Part shown: positions 44,909 to 53,966 of the stretch, piece by piece
Layout of the letters: every line of letters begins with the position of its first letter
How positions within the stretch are numbered: position 1 is the stretch's first letter
NCBI RefSeq assembly: GCF_014681765.1
Contig: NZ_CP061498.1
Location: 868,001-932,000, forward strand
DNA length: 64,000 nucleotides
Reading direction: 5' to 3'
Source: Roseicitreum antarcticum
GTDB taxonomy: Bacteria > Pseudomonadota > Alphaproteobacteria > Rhodobacterales > Rhodobacteraceae
Notes under the pieces: model-generated
Databases searched by the model: none
Told to the model about the DNA's origin: nothing
The model's input: only the letters and a program-made list of their open reading frames with translations
Position numbers and translations under genes: made by a program

Positions 44909-45877
44909 ATGATTTTCCGTTATGGGGGTAGTCATTTGAAAACTGAGTTCAGGCATTCTGGCAAGTATACAGCCACAACCTTCAACATAGATGAGGTCAT
45001 TGCATCCCTCTCAGCACAGAAAACCCTGATTGAAGAGGGCGTGAATTTTCTCGCTGAACTTGATCCAGACTTCGACCTAGACAGGGTGACGGTAAGGGTA
45101 GAGTCTATTAAGACAGGCACCTTAGGGTGGGACCTTCTGATCGAGGTCTACGGTAAGTACCAAAGTAACATTGAGGACCGGGTAACAGGTAGTTTAGAAG
45201 AAATGTTCGGCATCGACATCCCGGCGGAGTATGAGGGCATCGTCACGTTGGCAACGCTGGCGGTGACCTATGTTGTCGCTCGATATGCCTATGACAGGGT
45301 ATCCCGGTCGCGTGGTGAGACTTCCAGCACAGCACCGATCATCACGGGGGATAACAACGTGGTCATCCAGCAGATTTCGAGCATTGTTGGACAAGACCCT
45401 TTGTTTATAGAGAAGGCCCTTGAGCGAAGCCTCCCTCCATCAAAAAGAAGAGCATTGATCCCCAAGGTCGCCGACTTTCTTCGCCCATCAAAGAAGGACA
45501 AAACCGCCAAAATAGAGCTCCAGAACTCACCCGATATAGAGGCGGCGGCACTGGCTGAATTTCCTAGCGACGCTGATCTGAAGGCGGTTGACGACAGCAC
45601 TATCATAGATGTCGAAGGAGCTACCTTGGATATCCGAGGCACAGATCGAGACAAGATCAACACTGGTTGGTACGCTATCGTGATGAACGACGAGCGGTTT
45701 CCAAAACGCCTACCGATGGACCTATACCCAACAGTGGACCCAGAAGATTTAGCGAAGTATCAGCGGGTGTTGGCGAACCTTGCGATTGAGTGTGAACGTC
45801 AGCCAGATAGGACGCTGAAGCCCAAGCGCATTCACTTGCTGTCGTTTGTCGCCCCACTAAGTGATCCAGACATGTAG
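44909..45877 (+). CDS. Unrecognised 322-residue membrane-anchored cargo protein
   Basis: No family firmly recognised. The first 105 residues look alpha/beta (helix IDEVIASLSAQKTLIEEGVN, then strands VTVRVESIKTGTLGWDLLIE), followed by one membrane helix (about 112-128, IVTLATLAVTYVVARYAY), a GDNNVVIQQI segment and a cytoplasmic basic domain rich in charged residues. The gene is visibly AT-richer than the host and lies in the slot where islands carry accessory genes. There is no good ribosome site at the ATG; a TTG at 44936 preceded by GGGGG is an alternative start. A defence or superinfection role is possible but unproven. Confidence 0.75.
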   Translation: MIFRYGGSHLKTEFRHSGKYTATTFNIDEVIASLSAQKTLIEEGVNFLAELDPDFDLDRVTVRVESIKTGTLGWDLLIEVYGKYQSNIEDRVTGSLEEMFGIDIPAEYEGIVTLATLAVTYVVARYAYDRVSRSRGETSSTAPIITGDNNVVIQQISSIVGQDPLFIEKALERSLPPSKRRALIPKVADFLRPSKKDKTAKIELQNSPDIEAAALAEFPSDADLKAVDDSTIIDVEGATLDIRGTDRDKINTGWYAIVMNDERFPKRLPMDLYPTVDPEDLAKYQRVLANLAIECERQPDRTLKPKRIHLLSFVAPLSDPDM

Positions 45878-46691
45878 ACTCTGAACTCGCCGACATCGAA
45901 AAGGCACGCAAGCACGAACTTGCCGCGCATTGGTGTCGATATGCTGGGCCACATCATCGCGCCCGTTGATTTGCCCCCGCTCACCCACGATCCGCCGGGC
46001 ATGCTGTCCAGGCATTGCACCCGGCCCGTAACCTCGATTTCCGGCCCGCTGGCGGCGTCCACCCCCACGCAGCCACCTGCCCCCCCCGCCTGATCCCAAC
46101 TTGCCCGCCCAGCGCGCCGCTCGTGGCGCTGGCGGAGACAACACAGGGGAACGATGCAGGCAAGGGCACCACACAGCCCTTGCCTGCGGTCGGTCTGGCC
46201 CTGACCAGACCTTGCGCCGCGCACCCGGAAAGGTATCGGGGCCGCGCACTCTCGAGGTTTTCCCACTCGCCGAGTAACGGGGCCGCTTTTGGGGGCATCC
46301 CCAGGGCGCGACCTGCCAATTCGTCAAAATGTCTCATGCTACCTTTGCTTAACTTGGCGTTGTTAAGGCTTAGTCCGCTGTTAAGCTTAATAAAACTACC
46401 GGGGTGCGAATTACCCGCGTGGGGCGCAGCCGGGAAGGACCCAAAGGGGGGTAAGGGGGGGGCTGACAGGTTTTAGCGGCCCGTCTGAATTGCATCCTCC
46501 CGGGTTTTTCCGACACGGCGTTGCCGGAATTTCCGACACGGCTCTTGCTGTCTGTGTCGGTTTTTCCGACACGGCTTTCTGTGGCGTTTCTGGCGTGGTT
46601 TCGCCTTCATCACTGGTAGGAAGCTCGCGCTTGTTCCTGGGGTCAACGCTGCGAATGCGCTGTCCATCACCCCGCATCAGGCATCCGACGT
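45878..46691. other. 814-bp region without a convincing gene
   Basis: The minus strand has a possible 118-residue frame at 45981-46337, beginning MRHFDELAGRALG with AAAGG before the ATG, but its later part looks non-coding and a different frame seems better beyond it, so it may be a decayed or frameshifted gene. 46321-46400 is AT-rich with repeated TTAAG/CTTAA words. Three direct repeats follow at 46507-46575. The area may belong to the replication module rather than encode protein. Confidence 0.5.
46507..46575. repeat. Three 13-bp direct repeats plus one inverted half
   Basis: TTTCCGACACGGC occurs at 46507-46519, 46530-46542 and 46563-46575; the last is preceded by GTGTCGG, making the palindrome GTGTCGG-TTTTT-CCGACAC. 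They lie about 120 bases beyond the initiator stop and about 110-250 bases from an AT-rich stretch, so they may be further initiator or host-factor sites. Confidence 0.8.
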
Positions 46692-47597
46692 TCATGTGAT
46701 GATCCCAGCACGGCGCAGCTGCACAGCGTCAACAAGCCCTTCCGCGATCATGCAAGCCGCAATTTCTTTCGAGATCGCGCTTTGGGGTGCGTATCCCCCG
46801 CTTTGGATTTTCTTAGCCCAGAACACTGCAGCCCTGCTTACCACCAGTGAATCAGCCGCTTCGCCAGCCTGATCTGGGAAATCTTCCCATCGCCGGTTGT
46901 CCAACCAGCTATCAGCATAGCAAACATACCTCGGCGCGTTCCCGGCCTGCTCGGCGCGATACCGTTCGGCGGCTGTCAACAGCCTTGCAACCGGCACCCC
47001 GTCGCTGACGGCCTTTGCCAGCAGCTTTCGGCACCGTTCCCGGTTTCGTGGTCTCGGGTGTGCTTTCCAGAATTCATCGAATTGATCCTGGGTGATTGCG
47101 GCGCTTGCGCCGCCAACATATTCTGAACAAGATTCCTTTACGGTTCCAGTACGGTTTGGGTGCAGCTCCTGCACCCCATGGGGTGCAGCTCCTGCACGGG
47201 TGGGGTGCATCTCCTGCACGGGTGCAGCTCCTGCACCCCTCTGATTTTGTCCATCTGGTGGCAGTTCTCCACGCTCGGATTTGGCCTTTTTGACCGCCTC
47301 TTGCTGCGTCGGCTCCAACGTTTTCACCACGTCCAGACAGATGCGATATTCAACTGTGTACCCATGCGCGCAGCGTCGATTGCCGACCTCTGCAATCAAG
47401 CCCGACTGCACCATGTCATCGACCGCCACCTGAACGGTGCGTTTACCGTATTCGAGATCGCGCGCGATGGTGCTCTTGCTGCACCACACGCCGGTGCCGT
47501 CATCACTCGCACACCCTGCCATGTACAGCAGGATGGATTTGCGCGTAGGCGAACCGACAATGCGTTTCTGCACAAGGGCGCTGACTATATTGCTCAT
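46692..47597 (-). CDS. Probable replication initiator with winged helix and embedded iterons
   Basis: A 301-residue protein. The N-terminal 90 residues form a winged helix (RKSILLYMAGCASDDGTGVWCSKSTIARDLEYGKRTVQVAVDDM) like those of phage replication proteins. A Gly/Ala/Pro/Gln-rich linker (about 120-147) follows, then a C-terminal helical domain (FDEFWKAHPRPRNRERCRKLLAK) resembling O-type phage proteins. The linker DNA consists of four palindromic iterons. GCGGGG precedes the ATG at 47597. It is the last gene before the outer att copy. I infer it starts replication of the excised element. Confidence 0.78.
   Translation of the reverse strand: MSNIVSALVQKRIVGSPTRKSILLYMAGCASDDGTGVWCSKSTIARDLEYGKRTVQVAVDDMVQSGLIAEVGNRRCAHGYTVEYRICLDVVKTLEPTQQEAVKKAKSERGELPPDGQNQRGAGAAPVQEMHPTRAGAAPHGVQELHPNRTGTVKESCSEYVGGASAAITQDQFDEFWKAHPRPRNRERCRKLLAKAVSDGVPVARLLTAAERYRAEQAGNAPRYVCYADSWLDNRRWEDFPDQAGEAADSLVVSRAAVFWAKKIQSGGYAPQSAISKEIAACMIAEGLVDAVQLRRAGIIT
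47160..47236. repeat. Four palindromic iterons inside the initiator gene (candidate origin)
   Basis: GTGCAGCTCCTGCAC occurs at 47160-47174, 47183-47197 and 47222-47236; a one-base variant (GTGCATCTCCTGCAC) lies at 47205-47219. Each is an inverted repeat GTGCAG/CTGCAC. Spacing is 23, 22 and 17 bases. Phage lambda has the same layout: four O-binding iterons in the linker-coding part of gene O form the origin. Confidence 0.85.
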
Positions 47598-47754
47598 GCT
47601 GGCACCCCGCAAAGCATGCCATGCAGTGCCGCACCTATGGGCGCCAAAACTGTTTTACAGTGCCTTGTTTTGTTCTGCGCTTGTTCTGCTTTCGTCCCAT
47701 GATGATTGAAAACTGCAAGCATTTGAAAACATTGACCATTGGCTGAATATTTTG

Positions 47755-47767
47755 GAAGCCTGCACTT
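47755..47767. other. Attachment-site core, outer copy
   Basis: A second exact GAAGCCTGCACTT, 9030 bases from the ssrA copy, marks the other end of the element. Host DNA with the chrA gene resumes beyond it. Confidence 0.83.
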
Positions 47768-47946
47768 TTCTGTTACATTTCCTTGATACATGTCCGCTGA
47801 CGGGGCGCGCTGTTGCGTGGCTTTCGTCCGGGCGCGGCCATGGTCGGCGCCTTTCCCTGCTGCGTTGCGCGCGCGGGCACCACACTGGCACCGTGCGGCA
47901 AGCAACGCTAAGCTTGACCGACACGCCCACGGCCAAAGGAATGCTG

Positions 47947-49239
47947 ATGCCGCCTGCCCCTGCGACCGATCTGCCCCAGACCCCGCCCGCCCATTCTGCG
48001 CTGATCCGGGTTTTTGGCCGCATCGGGCTTTTGTCCTTCGGCGGTCCTGCCGCGCAGATCGCCCTGATGCAGCGCGAACTGGTCGAACAGCGCGACTGGC
48101 TGACCCAACGGCAATACCTCGACGCGCTGTCGTTTTGCATGCTGCTGCCGGGACCCGAGGCGATGCAACTGGCCACCTATGCCGGGTGGAAGCTGCGCGG
48201 CGTGCCCGGCGGGCTGATTGCGGGCGGGCTGTTCGTGCTCCCCGGCGCGCTCGTGGTGCTGGCGCTGTCCTTTGCCTATGCCGCATATGGCGCGGTGCCG
48301 CTGGTCGCGGCGCTGTTCCTCGGCGTGCAGGCGACGATCATCATCATCGTGCTGGAAGCGCTGTTCAAACTGTCGCGTCGCGCGTTGGGCACGACCGGCC
48401 ACCGCCTGATCGCGGCCGCCGCCTTCATCGGCATCTATGTGTTCCAACTGCCCTTCCCCCTCATCATCGCGGCGGCGGCGCTGGCAGGTTTTGCTTCTGT
48501 GCGCACCGGCGCTGCGCCCCATGCGCCCGGCACCGCGCCGCCGCCGCTGGCCGGGATGCTGCCGACGGTGGCGCTGTGGCTGGCGCTCTGGCTGGCACCG
48601 GTGGCGGTGCTCTGGGCCATTGAGGCGCCACTCCTGACCGATCTGGCGCTGTTCTTCGGACAATTGGCCGTGGTCACCTTTGGCGGGGCCTATGCGGTGC
48701 TTGCCTGGATGACGCAGGTGGTGGTGCAAGATTACGGCTGGCTGACCACCGCACAGATGATCGACGGGCTGGGCCTTGCTGAAACCACCCCGGGGCCGCT
48801 GATTCTGGTCACGCAATTCGTGGGCTTCCTTGCGGGCTATCAGGCGGGCGGCGCGGGGCTGGCCCTGGCGGCGGCGGGCATCACGCTATGGATGACCTTC
48901 GTGCCGTGCTTCCTGTGGATCTTTGCGGGCGCGCCTTATGTCGCGTGGCTGGGCGAACAGCCGCGCCTCTCGGCGGGGTTGCGCGCGATCTCGGCGGCGG
49001 TGGTGGGCGTCATCGCCAACCTGTCGCTGTGGTTCGCACTGCATGTGGTCTTCGCCCAGACCGGCATGGTCACAGGGCCGTTCTGGGCCTTCGTCTGGCC
49101 GGACCCCGCCAGCCTGCGCCCGCTGGCGCTGGCGCTGACGGGCGCGGCGGGGGCGCTGATCTGGGGGCTGCGCTGGCCCGTGGTGCCGGTTCTGATCGCC
49201 ATGGCGGCGCTATCTGCGGGGGCGGCGGCGCTTGCATGA
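47947..49239 (+). CDS. chrA: Chromate transporter ChrA
   Basis: A 430-residue inner-membrane protein of the CHR superfamily with two homologous halves (GRIGLLSFGGPAAQIALMQ in the first, FGQLAVVTFGGAYAVLAWM in the second), each with PGP loops (LLPGPEAMQLATYAG; ETTPGPLILVTQFVGF). It exports chromate. The ATG at 47947 is six bases after AAGGA; an ATG two codons earlier directly touches that site. The integrated element ends about 180 bases upstream, so its insertion may have changed the promoter. Confidence 0.93.
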   Translation: MPPAPATDLPQTPPAHSALIRVFGRIGLLSFGGPAAQIALMQRELVEQRDWLTQRQYLDALSFCMLLPGPEAMQLATYAGWKLRGVPGGLIAGGLFVLPGALVVLALSFAYAAYGAVPLVAALFLGVQATIIIIVLEALFKLSRRALGTTGHRLIAAAAFIGIYVFQLPFPLIIAAAALAGFASVRTGAAPHAPGTAPPPLAGMLPTVALWLALWLAPVAVLWAIEAPLLTDLALFFGQLAVVTFGGAYAVLAWMTQVVVQDYGWLTTAQMIDGLGLAETTPGPLILVTQFVGFLAGYQAGGAGLALAAAGITLWMTFVPCFLWIFAGAPYVAWLGEQPRLSAGLRAISAAVVGVIANLSLWFALHVVFAQTGMVTGPFWAFVWPDPASLRPLALALTGAAGALIWGLRWPVVPVLIAMAALSAGAAALA

Positions 49240-49322
49240 CGCGGCGCAGAAAACCGCGCCTTCCCCCCTTTCAATCATCCCCGAATGTCTTATGCTGACA
49301 TCACAGGAAAAGGGCTGAGAGC

Positions 49323-49793
49323 ATGGCGCAGACGATCGACTATGGCAACATGATGCACGACGCGATGCGCGGGCTGATCCGCAACGTCATGTCCATGATC
49401 GAGACGGATGGCCTGCCGGGCGAGCATCACTTCTTCATCACCGTCAACATGCACCACCAGGATGTGGACATGGCCGACTGGCTGCGCCAGCGCTACCCCG
49501 ATGAGATCACGATCGTCATCCAGCACTGGTTCGACAACCTCAACGTCGATGAGAACGGCTTTGCCATCACCCTCAACTTCGGCAACAACCCCGAACCGCT
49601 GTATATTCCCTTCGATGCGATCACCACCTTCGTTGACCCGTCGGTTGAATTCGGCCTGCGGTTCGAGATCCAGACCGAAGATGACGATGACGACAGCGAC
49701 GATGATGACGGCACCAACCCCGACGACACGCCCCCCGATGCCACCCGGCAAAAAGCAGCCGAGGTCGTAAGCCTCGACAAGTTCCGCAAGTAG
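49323..49793 (+). CDS. sspB: SspB-family ClpXP adaptor (alphaproteobacterial type)
   Basis: Delivers ssrA-tagged peptides to ClpXP. A 156-residue protein with the substrate-binding beta fold (HHFFITVNMHHQDVDMADWL, LYIPFDAITTFVDPSVEFGL), an acidic Asp-rich linker, and the C-terminal ClpX-binding tail VVSLDKFRK. Fittingly, ssrA itself is 10 kb away in this window. Confidence 0.93.
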   Translation: MAQTIDYGNMMHDAMRGLIRNVMSMIETDGLPGEHHFFITVNMHHQDVDMADWLRQRYPDEITIVIQHWFDNLNVDENGFAITLNFGNNPEPLYIPFDAITTFVDPSVEFGLRFEIQTEDDDDDSDDDDGTNPDDTPPDATRQKAAEVVSLDKFRK

Positions 49794-50082
49794 CCCCGGC
49801 GCGGTCCGCATCGTACCTGCGGCGGCGGCGGGGTTGCGACCCCGTCGTCGATGGTTGTGGCCAGCGCTCTGGCCGGCCTGCACCGCAAATCCCCGATGAT
49901 AGCGCGCGTCAGCCCCCGCAGGCCGATTGATTTCCGCTTTCCGCTCGCCTAAAGCAATTTCAGGTGAAACCAACAGACTTTCTTGGTCCGAAATTGCGAT
50001 AAATCAACTGCCTGTAGCGTTTGGTCGGCGCATGATGCCGCAACGCTGCGCCGCAGCCCAGAACCCAGTCAGGAGACTTGCC

Positions 50083-51477
50083 ATGACCGCCATCCGTGTT
50101 GAAACCGACAGCTTCGGCCCGCTGGACGTTCCCGCCGATAAATACTGGGGCGCGCAGACGCAACGGTCGATCCGCAATTTTCCCATCGGCTGGGAACGCC
50201 AGCCGGTGAAGATGATCCGCGCGCTCGGCGTCGTCAAACAGGCCGCAGCCACGGTGAACATGGCGCAGGGCAAGCTGGACGCGACCATCGGTAATGCCAT
50301 CGTCGCCGCCGCGGCCGAAGTGGTCGACGGCCGGTTCGACGACAATTTCCCGCTGGTCGTCTGGCAGACCGGGTCAGGCACCCAGTCGAACATGAACGCC
50401 AACGAAGTCATCTCGAACCGCGCGATCGAGGCGTTGGGCGGCAAGATGGGGTCAAAGGACCCCGTGCACCCCAACGACCATGTGAACATGTCTCAATCCT
50501 CGAACGACACCTTCCCCACGGCGATGCACGTCGCCACCGCCATGCAGGCGCGCGACGTGCTGCTGCCGGGTCTGGAAAAGCTGCATCTGGCGCTGGTCGC
50601 CAAGGCCGAAGAATTCAAGGACATCATCAAGATCGGCCGGACCCATACGCAAGACGCGACACCGCTGACGCTGGGTCAGGAATTCGGCGGCTATGCGCAT
50701 CAGGTCGCCATGAGCATCCGCCGCGTCAACGCCGCCCTGCCCGCGATCTATGAGCTGGCACAGGGCGGCACCGCCGTCGGTACCGGGCTGGCAACGAAGA
50801 TCGGCTGGGCCGAGGATGTCGCGGCCGAGATCGCGCGCATCACCGGCCTGCCGTTCGTGACCGCGCCCAACAAGTTCGAAGCACTCGCCGCCCATGACGC
50901 CATGGTCGAGATGTCGGGCGCGCTGCGCGGTGTCGCCGCCAGTCTGTTCAAGATCGCCAACGACCTGCGCTTCCTTGGCTCGGGCCCGCGCTCTGGCTTG
51001 GGCGAACTGATCTTGCCGGAAAATGAGCCCGGCAGCTCCATCATGCCCGGCAAGGTCAACCCGACACAGGCCGAAGCGCTGACCATGGTCTGCGCCCATG
51101 TGATGGGCAATGATGCGGCAGTAGGCTTTGCCGGGTCGCAAGGGCATTTCGAGCTGAACGTGTTCAAACCCATGATGGCCTATAACGTGCTGCAATCCAT
51201 GCAGCTTCTGGGCGACAGTGCCGGAGCCTTCACCGACAACATGGTGGTCGGCACGCAAGCCAACACCGCACGGATCGAAAAGCTGATGCAAGAAAGCCTG
51301 ATGCTGGTCACCGCCCTTGCGCCCACCATCGGCTACGACAACGCCACCAAAGTGGCCAAGACCGCGCATAAGAATGGCACCACCTTGCGGGAAGAGGCGA
51401 TTGCCCTGGGCTTCGTCGACGGTGAGACCTTCGACCGCGTCGTGCGCCCGCAAGACATGATCGGTCCCAAGGCATGA
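50083..51477 (+). CDS. fumC: Fumarate hydratase, class II
   Basis: Interconverts fumarate and malate in the TCA cycle without an iron-sulfur cluster. The 464-residue product shows [27 protein letters not shown], the HPNDHVN segment, [10 protein letters not shown], and the signature [13 protein letters not shown]. The ATG has AGGAGA upstream. Its stop overlaps the DUF4169 start (ATGA), which in turn overlaps the RHH gene. Confidence 0.97.
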   Translation: MTAIRVETDSFGPLDVPADKYWGAQTQRSIRNFPIGWERQPVKMIRALGVVKQAAATVNMAQGKLDATIGNAIVAAAAEVVDGRFDDNFPLVVWQTGSGTQSNMNANEVISNRAIEALGGKMGSKDPVHPNDHVNMSQSSNDTFPTAMHVATAMQARDVLLPGLEKLHLALVAKAEEFKDIIKIGRTHTQDATPLTLGQEFGGYAHQVAMSIRRVNAALPAIYELAQGGTAVGTGLATKIGWAEDVAAEIARITGLPFVTAPNKFEALAAHDAMVEMSGALRGVAASLFKIANDLRFLGSGPRSGLGELILPENEPGSSIMPGKVNPTQAEALTMVCAHVMGNDAAVGFAGSQGHFELNVFKPMMAYNVLQSMQLLGDSAGAFTDNMVVGTQANTARIEKLMQESLMLVTALAPTIGYDNATKVAKTAHKNGTTLREEAIALGFVDGETFDRVVRPQDMIGPKA

Positions 51478-51650
51478 ACAGCGGCCCCATCAACCTGCGC
51501 GCCGCCCGCAAGGCGCAATCTCGTCTGAAGAAAAGCGCGCAGGCTGATGAAAACGCTGTGAAATTTGGTCGGACAAAGGCGCAGCGCGCGCTGGAAGAGG
51601 CACAGGCCGCGCAGGCGCGCAAAGCGCTGGACGCGCATAAGCGGACATGA
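51474..51650 (+). CDS. DUF4169 family small basic protein
   Basis: A 58-residue Arg/Lys/Ala-rich protein ([19 protein letters not shown], then [20 protein letters not shown]). It is of unknown function and regularly follows fumC in Rhodobacteraceae. Its start lies in the fumC stop and its stop in the next start, so all three genes are translationally coupled. Confidence 0.82.
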   Translation: MNSGPINLRAARKAQSRLKKSAQADENAVKFGRTKAQRALEEAQAAQARKALDAHKRT

Positions 51651-51877
51651 TGAGCGGGCGGCCGGAAAAGCACTCGCTCACCCTGCGCGGCCACCGCACC
51701 AGCGTGTCGCTGGAAGCCGCCTTCTGGCGCGCTTTCCGCGACATTTCCGAAGAGAAAGGCATGTCTATCAATGCTTTGGCGGCTGAAATAGATGCTTCGC
51801 GTGAAGACATCGGCCTTGCCTCAGCAATCCGGGTCTATGTGCTGGCACATTACCGGCGCGGCGGGTCTGCGGGATAA
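51647..51877 (+). CDS. Ribbon-helix-helix domain protein
   Basis: A 76-residue protein of the RHH_4 type: GHRTSVSLEAAFWRAFRDIS followed by GMSINALAAEIDASR. It may bind DNA or act in a small complex with the preceding DUF4169 protein. It shares a four-base overlap with that gene; an ATG one codon later is an equal start candidate. Confidence 0.85.
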   Translation: MMSGRPEKHSLTLRGHRTSVSLEAAFWRAFRDISEEKGMSINALAAEIDASREDIGLASAIRVYVLAHYRRGGSAG

Positions 51878-52151
51878 GTTTATCGTTGCTTGTCAGGTGA
51901 CAAGCACACGACGCTCTGACGCCATGTGAAGCCGCGCAAGCCCGTTGGCCGTCGCGGGCAGCGGGTCAGTTTGCTCGTGCGACATGAAAGCCCCGTGCCT
52001 GAACTTCGGCGCATGAATTCGGGCGCGTGAATTGGGGCGGGCCGCGATTTGCCCCCCGCATCCTAACGCTTTCTTAACCAGTTCACCCTAACCTCAGCAC
52101 AACGGGCCGCCATTGATGGGGCGCGCACCGGGCACTGGGTGAGGTTTTGGA

Positions 52152-53543
52152 ATGACTGGGAACATCCTGATTGTTGACGCATTGGTAACCAACCGCATCA
52201 TCCTGCGCGTCAAACTCGGCGTTGCCTGCTACGCGATGACACAGGCAGAAACCATGGCTCAGGCGCTTGATATCGCGCGCAACGACCAGCCTGATCTTAT
52301 CATCACCGGCATGTCCCTGCCCGATGGCCCGGCCTGCGCGCTCTGCGCCCGGCTTCAGGCCGACCCGCTCTGCCGCGACATTCCAGTCCTGGTGATCGCA
52401 CCCAGCAACGACAGCGGCCCCCGGATGCAGGCCCTGCACGCGGGCGCGGCCGAGGTTATGACGCGTCCGATGGACGAAGGGCTGCTGTTGGCGCGCATCC
52501 GCAGCCTGTTGCGCGCGCGCAGCAGTGCCGAGGACCGGAGACTGCATGACGCCGCCACCCGGACGCTCGGGTTTTGCGAGCCAGAGCATCGCTATATTGC
52601 CCCCGCGCGGGTTCTGCTCATCACCTCGGGCGATGACCACGGGCGGATGCTGAAGCACCGTCTGACCAGCCTGCGCGCCGGTCTGCGGATCGAAACTGCC
52701 CCCCCCGCCGAGGCCCTGCGCCCCACGATTGCGGGGCCGCAGCCCGATCTTTACCTGCTGGCACCCAACCCCGACGCGCCCGATGCTGACCTGCGCCTGA
52801 TCGCCGATCTGCGCGCGCGACCCGACAGCCGCAATGCCACGATATGCGTGCTGCTGCCCGCGCATCATTGCACTGCAGCGGCGATGGCACTGGACCTTGG
52901 CGCGGCAGAGGTCCTGACGACTCCGCTGGATTCGGACGAGGCCGTGCTGCGCCTGTCGCGCCAACTGGAACGCAAACGCCAGGCCGACCGCCTGCGCCAG
53001 TCAACGCAATCGGGCCTGACCATGGCGATGACCGACCCGCTGACGGGGCTCCATAACCGGCGCTATGCCGATCAGGAGATCCGGCAGATCGCGAAAGCGG
53101 CCTATATCGCGGGAAGCAATTTTGCGGTGATGCTGCTGGATCTGGATCGCTTCAAACTGGTGAACGACACCTATGGCCATGCGGTGGGCGATCATGTCCT
53201 GACCAGCGTGGCGCATGTGATGCGCAGCGGTGCCCGCCCGCAGGACCTTCTGGCCCGCATTGGCGGGGAGGAATTTCTGATGGTCCTGCCAGACACCACC
53301 CTGCAGGCCGCGCATCACGCTGCTGACCGGCTGCGCCGGGCCATCGCCAGTACGCCGGTGCCCCTGCCTGGCCGAAGCGACCAGATCGGGATCACCGCAT
53401 CGGTCGGCGTCGCGCTTGGACATGTGCACATCTGGACCGAACGGCAGCCCACCCAGCGCCTGATCGACGATGCCGACCGCGCATTGCGCGGCGCCAAGCG
53501 TCAGGGCCGCAACTGCGTCATGATCGGCCATTCGGCAGCCTGA
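52152..53543 (+). CDS. PleD-like diguanylate cyclase with degenerate receiver domains
   Basis: A 463-residue REC-REC-GGDEF protein. The cyclase domain is intact: GGEEF active loop with the inhibitory site RPQD placed five residues before it, so it should make and be inhibited by cyclic di-GMP. In the first receiver the phosphorylated aspartate of PleD (D53) is G53 (LIITGMSLP) and the acidic pair is reduced to D9-A10; the second receiver also lacks the Asp (YLLAPN). Phosphorylation control as in PleD is therefore unlikely. Confidence 0.93.
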   Translation: MTGNILIVDALVTNRIILRVKLGVACYAMTQAETMAQALDIARNDQPDLIITGMSLPDGPACALCARLQADPLCRDIPVLVIAPSNDSGPRMQALHAGAAEVMTRPMDEGLLLARIRSLLRARSSAEDRRLHDAATRTLGFCEPEHRYIAPARVLLITSGDDHGRMLKHRLTSLRAGLRIETAPPAEALRPTIAGPQPDLYLLAPNPDAPDADLRLIADLRARPDSRNATICVLLPAHHCTAAAMALDLGAAEVLTTPLDSDEAVLRLSRQLERKRQADRLRQSTQSGLTMAMTDPLTGLHNRRYADQEIRQIAKAAYIAGSNFAVMLLDLDRFKLVNDTYGHAVGDHVLTSVAHVMRSGARPQDLLARIGGEEFLMVLPDTTLQAAHHAADRLRRAIASTPVPLPGRSDQIGITASVGVALGHVHIWTERQPTQRLIDDADRALRGAKRQGRNCVMIGHSAA

Positions 53544-53765
53544 GCGTCTGGCCATCGTGCAATCGGCTTGCAGCAGCGCGGGCGCTCCGTCGGAGAGCAA
53601 ATGGCGGCCTAGGTGCAGCGGCGATTTCTGCGCGGCGACTGCAGCATCCGCACATTAGCCGCGCTGCGGCGATTGGCCAGATGCGCAGCATGTTTGTTCG
53701 ACGACACGCGGGGGGCTGAAATGATCTTGAATTCCGCCGCTGAAGGATGCTAAGCCCCAAACAGC

Positions 53766-53839
<74 letters not shown>

Positions 53840-53966
53840 GCACCTTTTCCCCCGACTGAAACAGACCATACGCGAGCCCCGGTCGTTCGCGCAGGTACCA
53901 GCTCCGGAAGCACCCTTGCCGCCCCCGTACGCCCGTCGTCCAGGCGCGGCGCACCGCGCCAATCCC

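Larger units (their letters stand above)
38725..47767. mobile_element. 9.0-kb ssrA-integrated element with integrase, capsid genes and its own replication module
   Basis: Bounded by 13-bp direct repeats with a tyrosine integrase next to the ssrA-side repeat. Order from that side: integrase, AlpA-like excisionase, major capsid, head protease, five small unknown genes, small RHH regulator (all minus), then a divergent RHH regulator and a cargo gene (plus), an unexplained region with direct repeats, and an iteron-bearing initiator gene (minus). No portal, terminase, tail or lysis genes are seen. Genes overlap with coupled starts and none is obviously broken, so this is more like a compact satellite than prophage debris. 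AT-richer stretches contrast with the host DNA. Confidence 0.88.

Noticed and set aside
45981..46337. A possible 118-residue gene on the minus strand
   Set aside because: It has a fair ribosome site and a plausible first 40 residues, but the rest looks non-coding; I describe it within the region and do not call it.
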